Below, piece by piece: positions 41,101 through 44,100 of a stretch of 56,007 nt of DNA (its first letter is position 1; each line of letters starts with the position of its first letter). A model generated the notes under the pieces. That model saw nothing but the letters and a program-made list of their open reading frames with translations. It was not told where the DNA came from and ran no database searches. The stretch lies in contig LWCA01000093.1 in the NCBI GenBank assembly GCA_001642005.1, positions 1 through 56,007 on the forward strand, read 5' to 3'. Made by a program: the position numbers and the translations under genes. The stretch comes from Intoshia linei (taxonomy: Eukaryota; Orthonectida; Rhopaluridae).

Positions 41101-44100
41101 AGCAATAATAGTTCAAGAAGAAAATCGAATAAAACAAATTATAAATTCTTATAATTTCAGAATTTCAGGAATGTTTGGTTCAGCAGCTATAATTAGTGGA
41201 TTGCAAGTATATCTTGGGCCATATGATTCATTGTTCAGAAAAAAGATATTGTCTATTTTTTGGCCAGCTTGTTTGAGGGAATTTGGTTTATCATTGGAAA
41301 TTGATCATATAGATTCCGTGTATGGTCGTAAATTAAATTGGTACATACCACAATTGAAAACATGTTCTATATATGGAGCTCCTAGCCCAGTTTCAACTAT
41401 ATCTAATTCAGTGAATATAGAGTCTGTATCTAGTGGTCAGTTTTTTAGATCGATGTTATCAAGTATGAATCAATCAAAAAGTAACTTAAACTCTTCTAAT
41501 AGATCAGAAAATATTAATAATTCAACACCATATGATATTGATGAAGCGTGCCAATATTTAGATAAAAATGAAATTAATAATAAATCTGCCATAACAGATC
41601 ATCAATATGAATGTTTTCTTGTCGAATTGATACAATTTCAAGTTCCATATATTGTATATTCCAATTGGTTGACAAAAGGATATTCATTAAATGAAATGTT
41701 AAGTTTGTGTATTATTTGGAATGGAAAATTAAGGTCAGCTATTTTTTCAAATGCTCCTCGGCACATTATAGAAGAAGTTAAGCAATGGTTTGATCAAAAT
41801 AGTGTACAAGAATTCCAATTTACAGGGAGTAACATGGACATTTTGCTTGTAGACATTGAAAAGAGTATATCATCTGGTAAAACATTATTTTTAAACGCAG
41901 AGACAAATCAAATTGATAATATTTTACTTCCCATTCTCGTGTATGAAAAATCTCAAAGTGAATATAAAAATATGGTTTCGATTATAAATTTAAGAAACCA
42001 TGAAATTATTTATAATCATAATTTTAATTTAATATTAAATATCAGAGATAATTATACTCTTAAAAATTGTAACAACTCGAAATATAAACACAAACTATCT
42101 AACGTAGCAAAAGTTACATGTAATGTTATTGATTTTAAGATGTCCGTCACTGATTTATATGAATTTTTTTCAAATTATATTTTTAACAATATATTTCCTG
42201 AAATAATTTTAAAAAAAAAAAAATTATTGCAAAACGTAAATACTCTAAAAATGTATATGGAAATGTGTCATCAAAACATTTCAGATATTATTGATACTAT
42301 ATTTATCGATATGAATGTAAATTCTCACAAAAATGAGGCAATCGATCAATCCATTCATAAAATTTATGAAAAAAATATTCGTAAATTTAATAAAAAATTT
42401 TTTGAAATTGAACGTATACTGAAAAAAAAACATATTGCTTATGAAAACCACACCAGAGAAAAGAATACTCTAGTTATAATTGATGAGTATAAAAATGAAC
42501 TCAGAATTATTATTCATTGTTTTACTTATTTTTATCTACTCCTGCAGTCTTTTTCAAAAGTTAATGTCATGTACAAATATTCTCTCGTTAATTATTTGGA
42601 AATGGTACACCGCTTTTGTACTATTGTTAAAAAATCTTCTATTTTCAAAAATTTGGATATACCATTGGGATGTGAGACGGAAAATGCAAAAAAACAATTA
42701 AATGATAATGATGCTTTTGATATTCAAAATGATAGCTTATTTGATAATAGTACAGGTGAAGTTGATACTTCTCATGTTTCCAGTCCATTCGATCAAACAT
42801 CTTCTTTTAAGTCTGCTGATTTTACTCAGATAAATGAAAATTTCACTACGACGGTATTGAAACAATTATATTGTTATCTACTAACAGAATATGAAGCTAG
42901 TTTTACAGTACAAGATTTTAAATTTTTTCAAATAATTTCTGGTGCTATTTTGTTTCATTTATTAGATGAAATTTCTTCTGATGAATTGAATATTGTAGCT
43001 TATGGTATGAATTTACAACTTTTAATTAAATTATATATTTTTGGAAACATATCTGTTCAAAATAATGAATTATTAAAATATAAATTAGGCTTAAATAAAT
43101 ATAGCAATTTAATATTTAGCTAAAATAAAATTGAAATAAAATAAAAATAGAAAATAATGAAACGTGAATTTTTTAATTTTTGATTGATTTTAGTTTAACA
43201 ATTTTGCCATTAATTAAACAGTATCAATTATTTAAATTAAAAATTGATTTATCATTTTACTAACTTCAATAACTAACTAAAATAACTTCAATAATATATT
43301 AATTTTATATACACGTTCAGTTACGAAAATGTTATTATTGATTATCACCATCCTATTAAAACAGTGATCTCCAAACCTGTTTTACCATGAACCCATAATT
43401 TCACAATAAATTAAATTTATACGATTAAATAATAAAATTAAATAAATTGTAAAGATGTGGTTACTTACTTTTTGTAGCTTGAATAAAATCATTTAAAGAT
43501 TGATTTTCTAAAATTTCTTGGACGGTTGTTTTTGTAAATTATGATTACACACGCAAACAGAAAAAATTTGCATTTAATTTAATAAGAAAAGAAAATTGAT
43601 GAATCATTACTTTAATTTAAATTTTAACTATATTATATTTTTTAATTGATTAAAAGACTTTATCTAAAGCTAAATTTAGGCGTAAAATATATATACGATG
43701 ATAAGTTAACTCTTGATCATTTTGAAATGGACGGAAATCCGCCAACATGGTTAAATGCGGAAAAATGGCAAAAAATACTATCATTATCAAGATTAGACGG
43801 AAACTTCAATTTAATTTGTGAACAATTTATTGAAGGTAGTCCTAATGAAGCAATTTGGAAAGAATGGTACATGAGTTCAGAACCGGAAAATGATGTATTC
43901 GTAGAACCGCGTGAAATTAAATCAAATGCAGACCATGATATATTTAATATTGGTGGTTGGAATATATTTGAAAAATTAATACTAATAGAAGCAATACGAT
44001 TTGATAGATATAAACATATGTTAAATAATATGTCGCAGAATCTAAAAAATTATAAAAATTCCAACATTTTTATTTTTGATGATAATCAAAATGAATCAAA

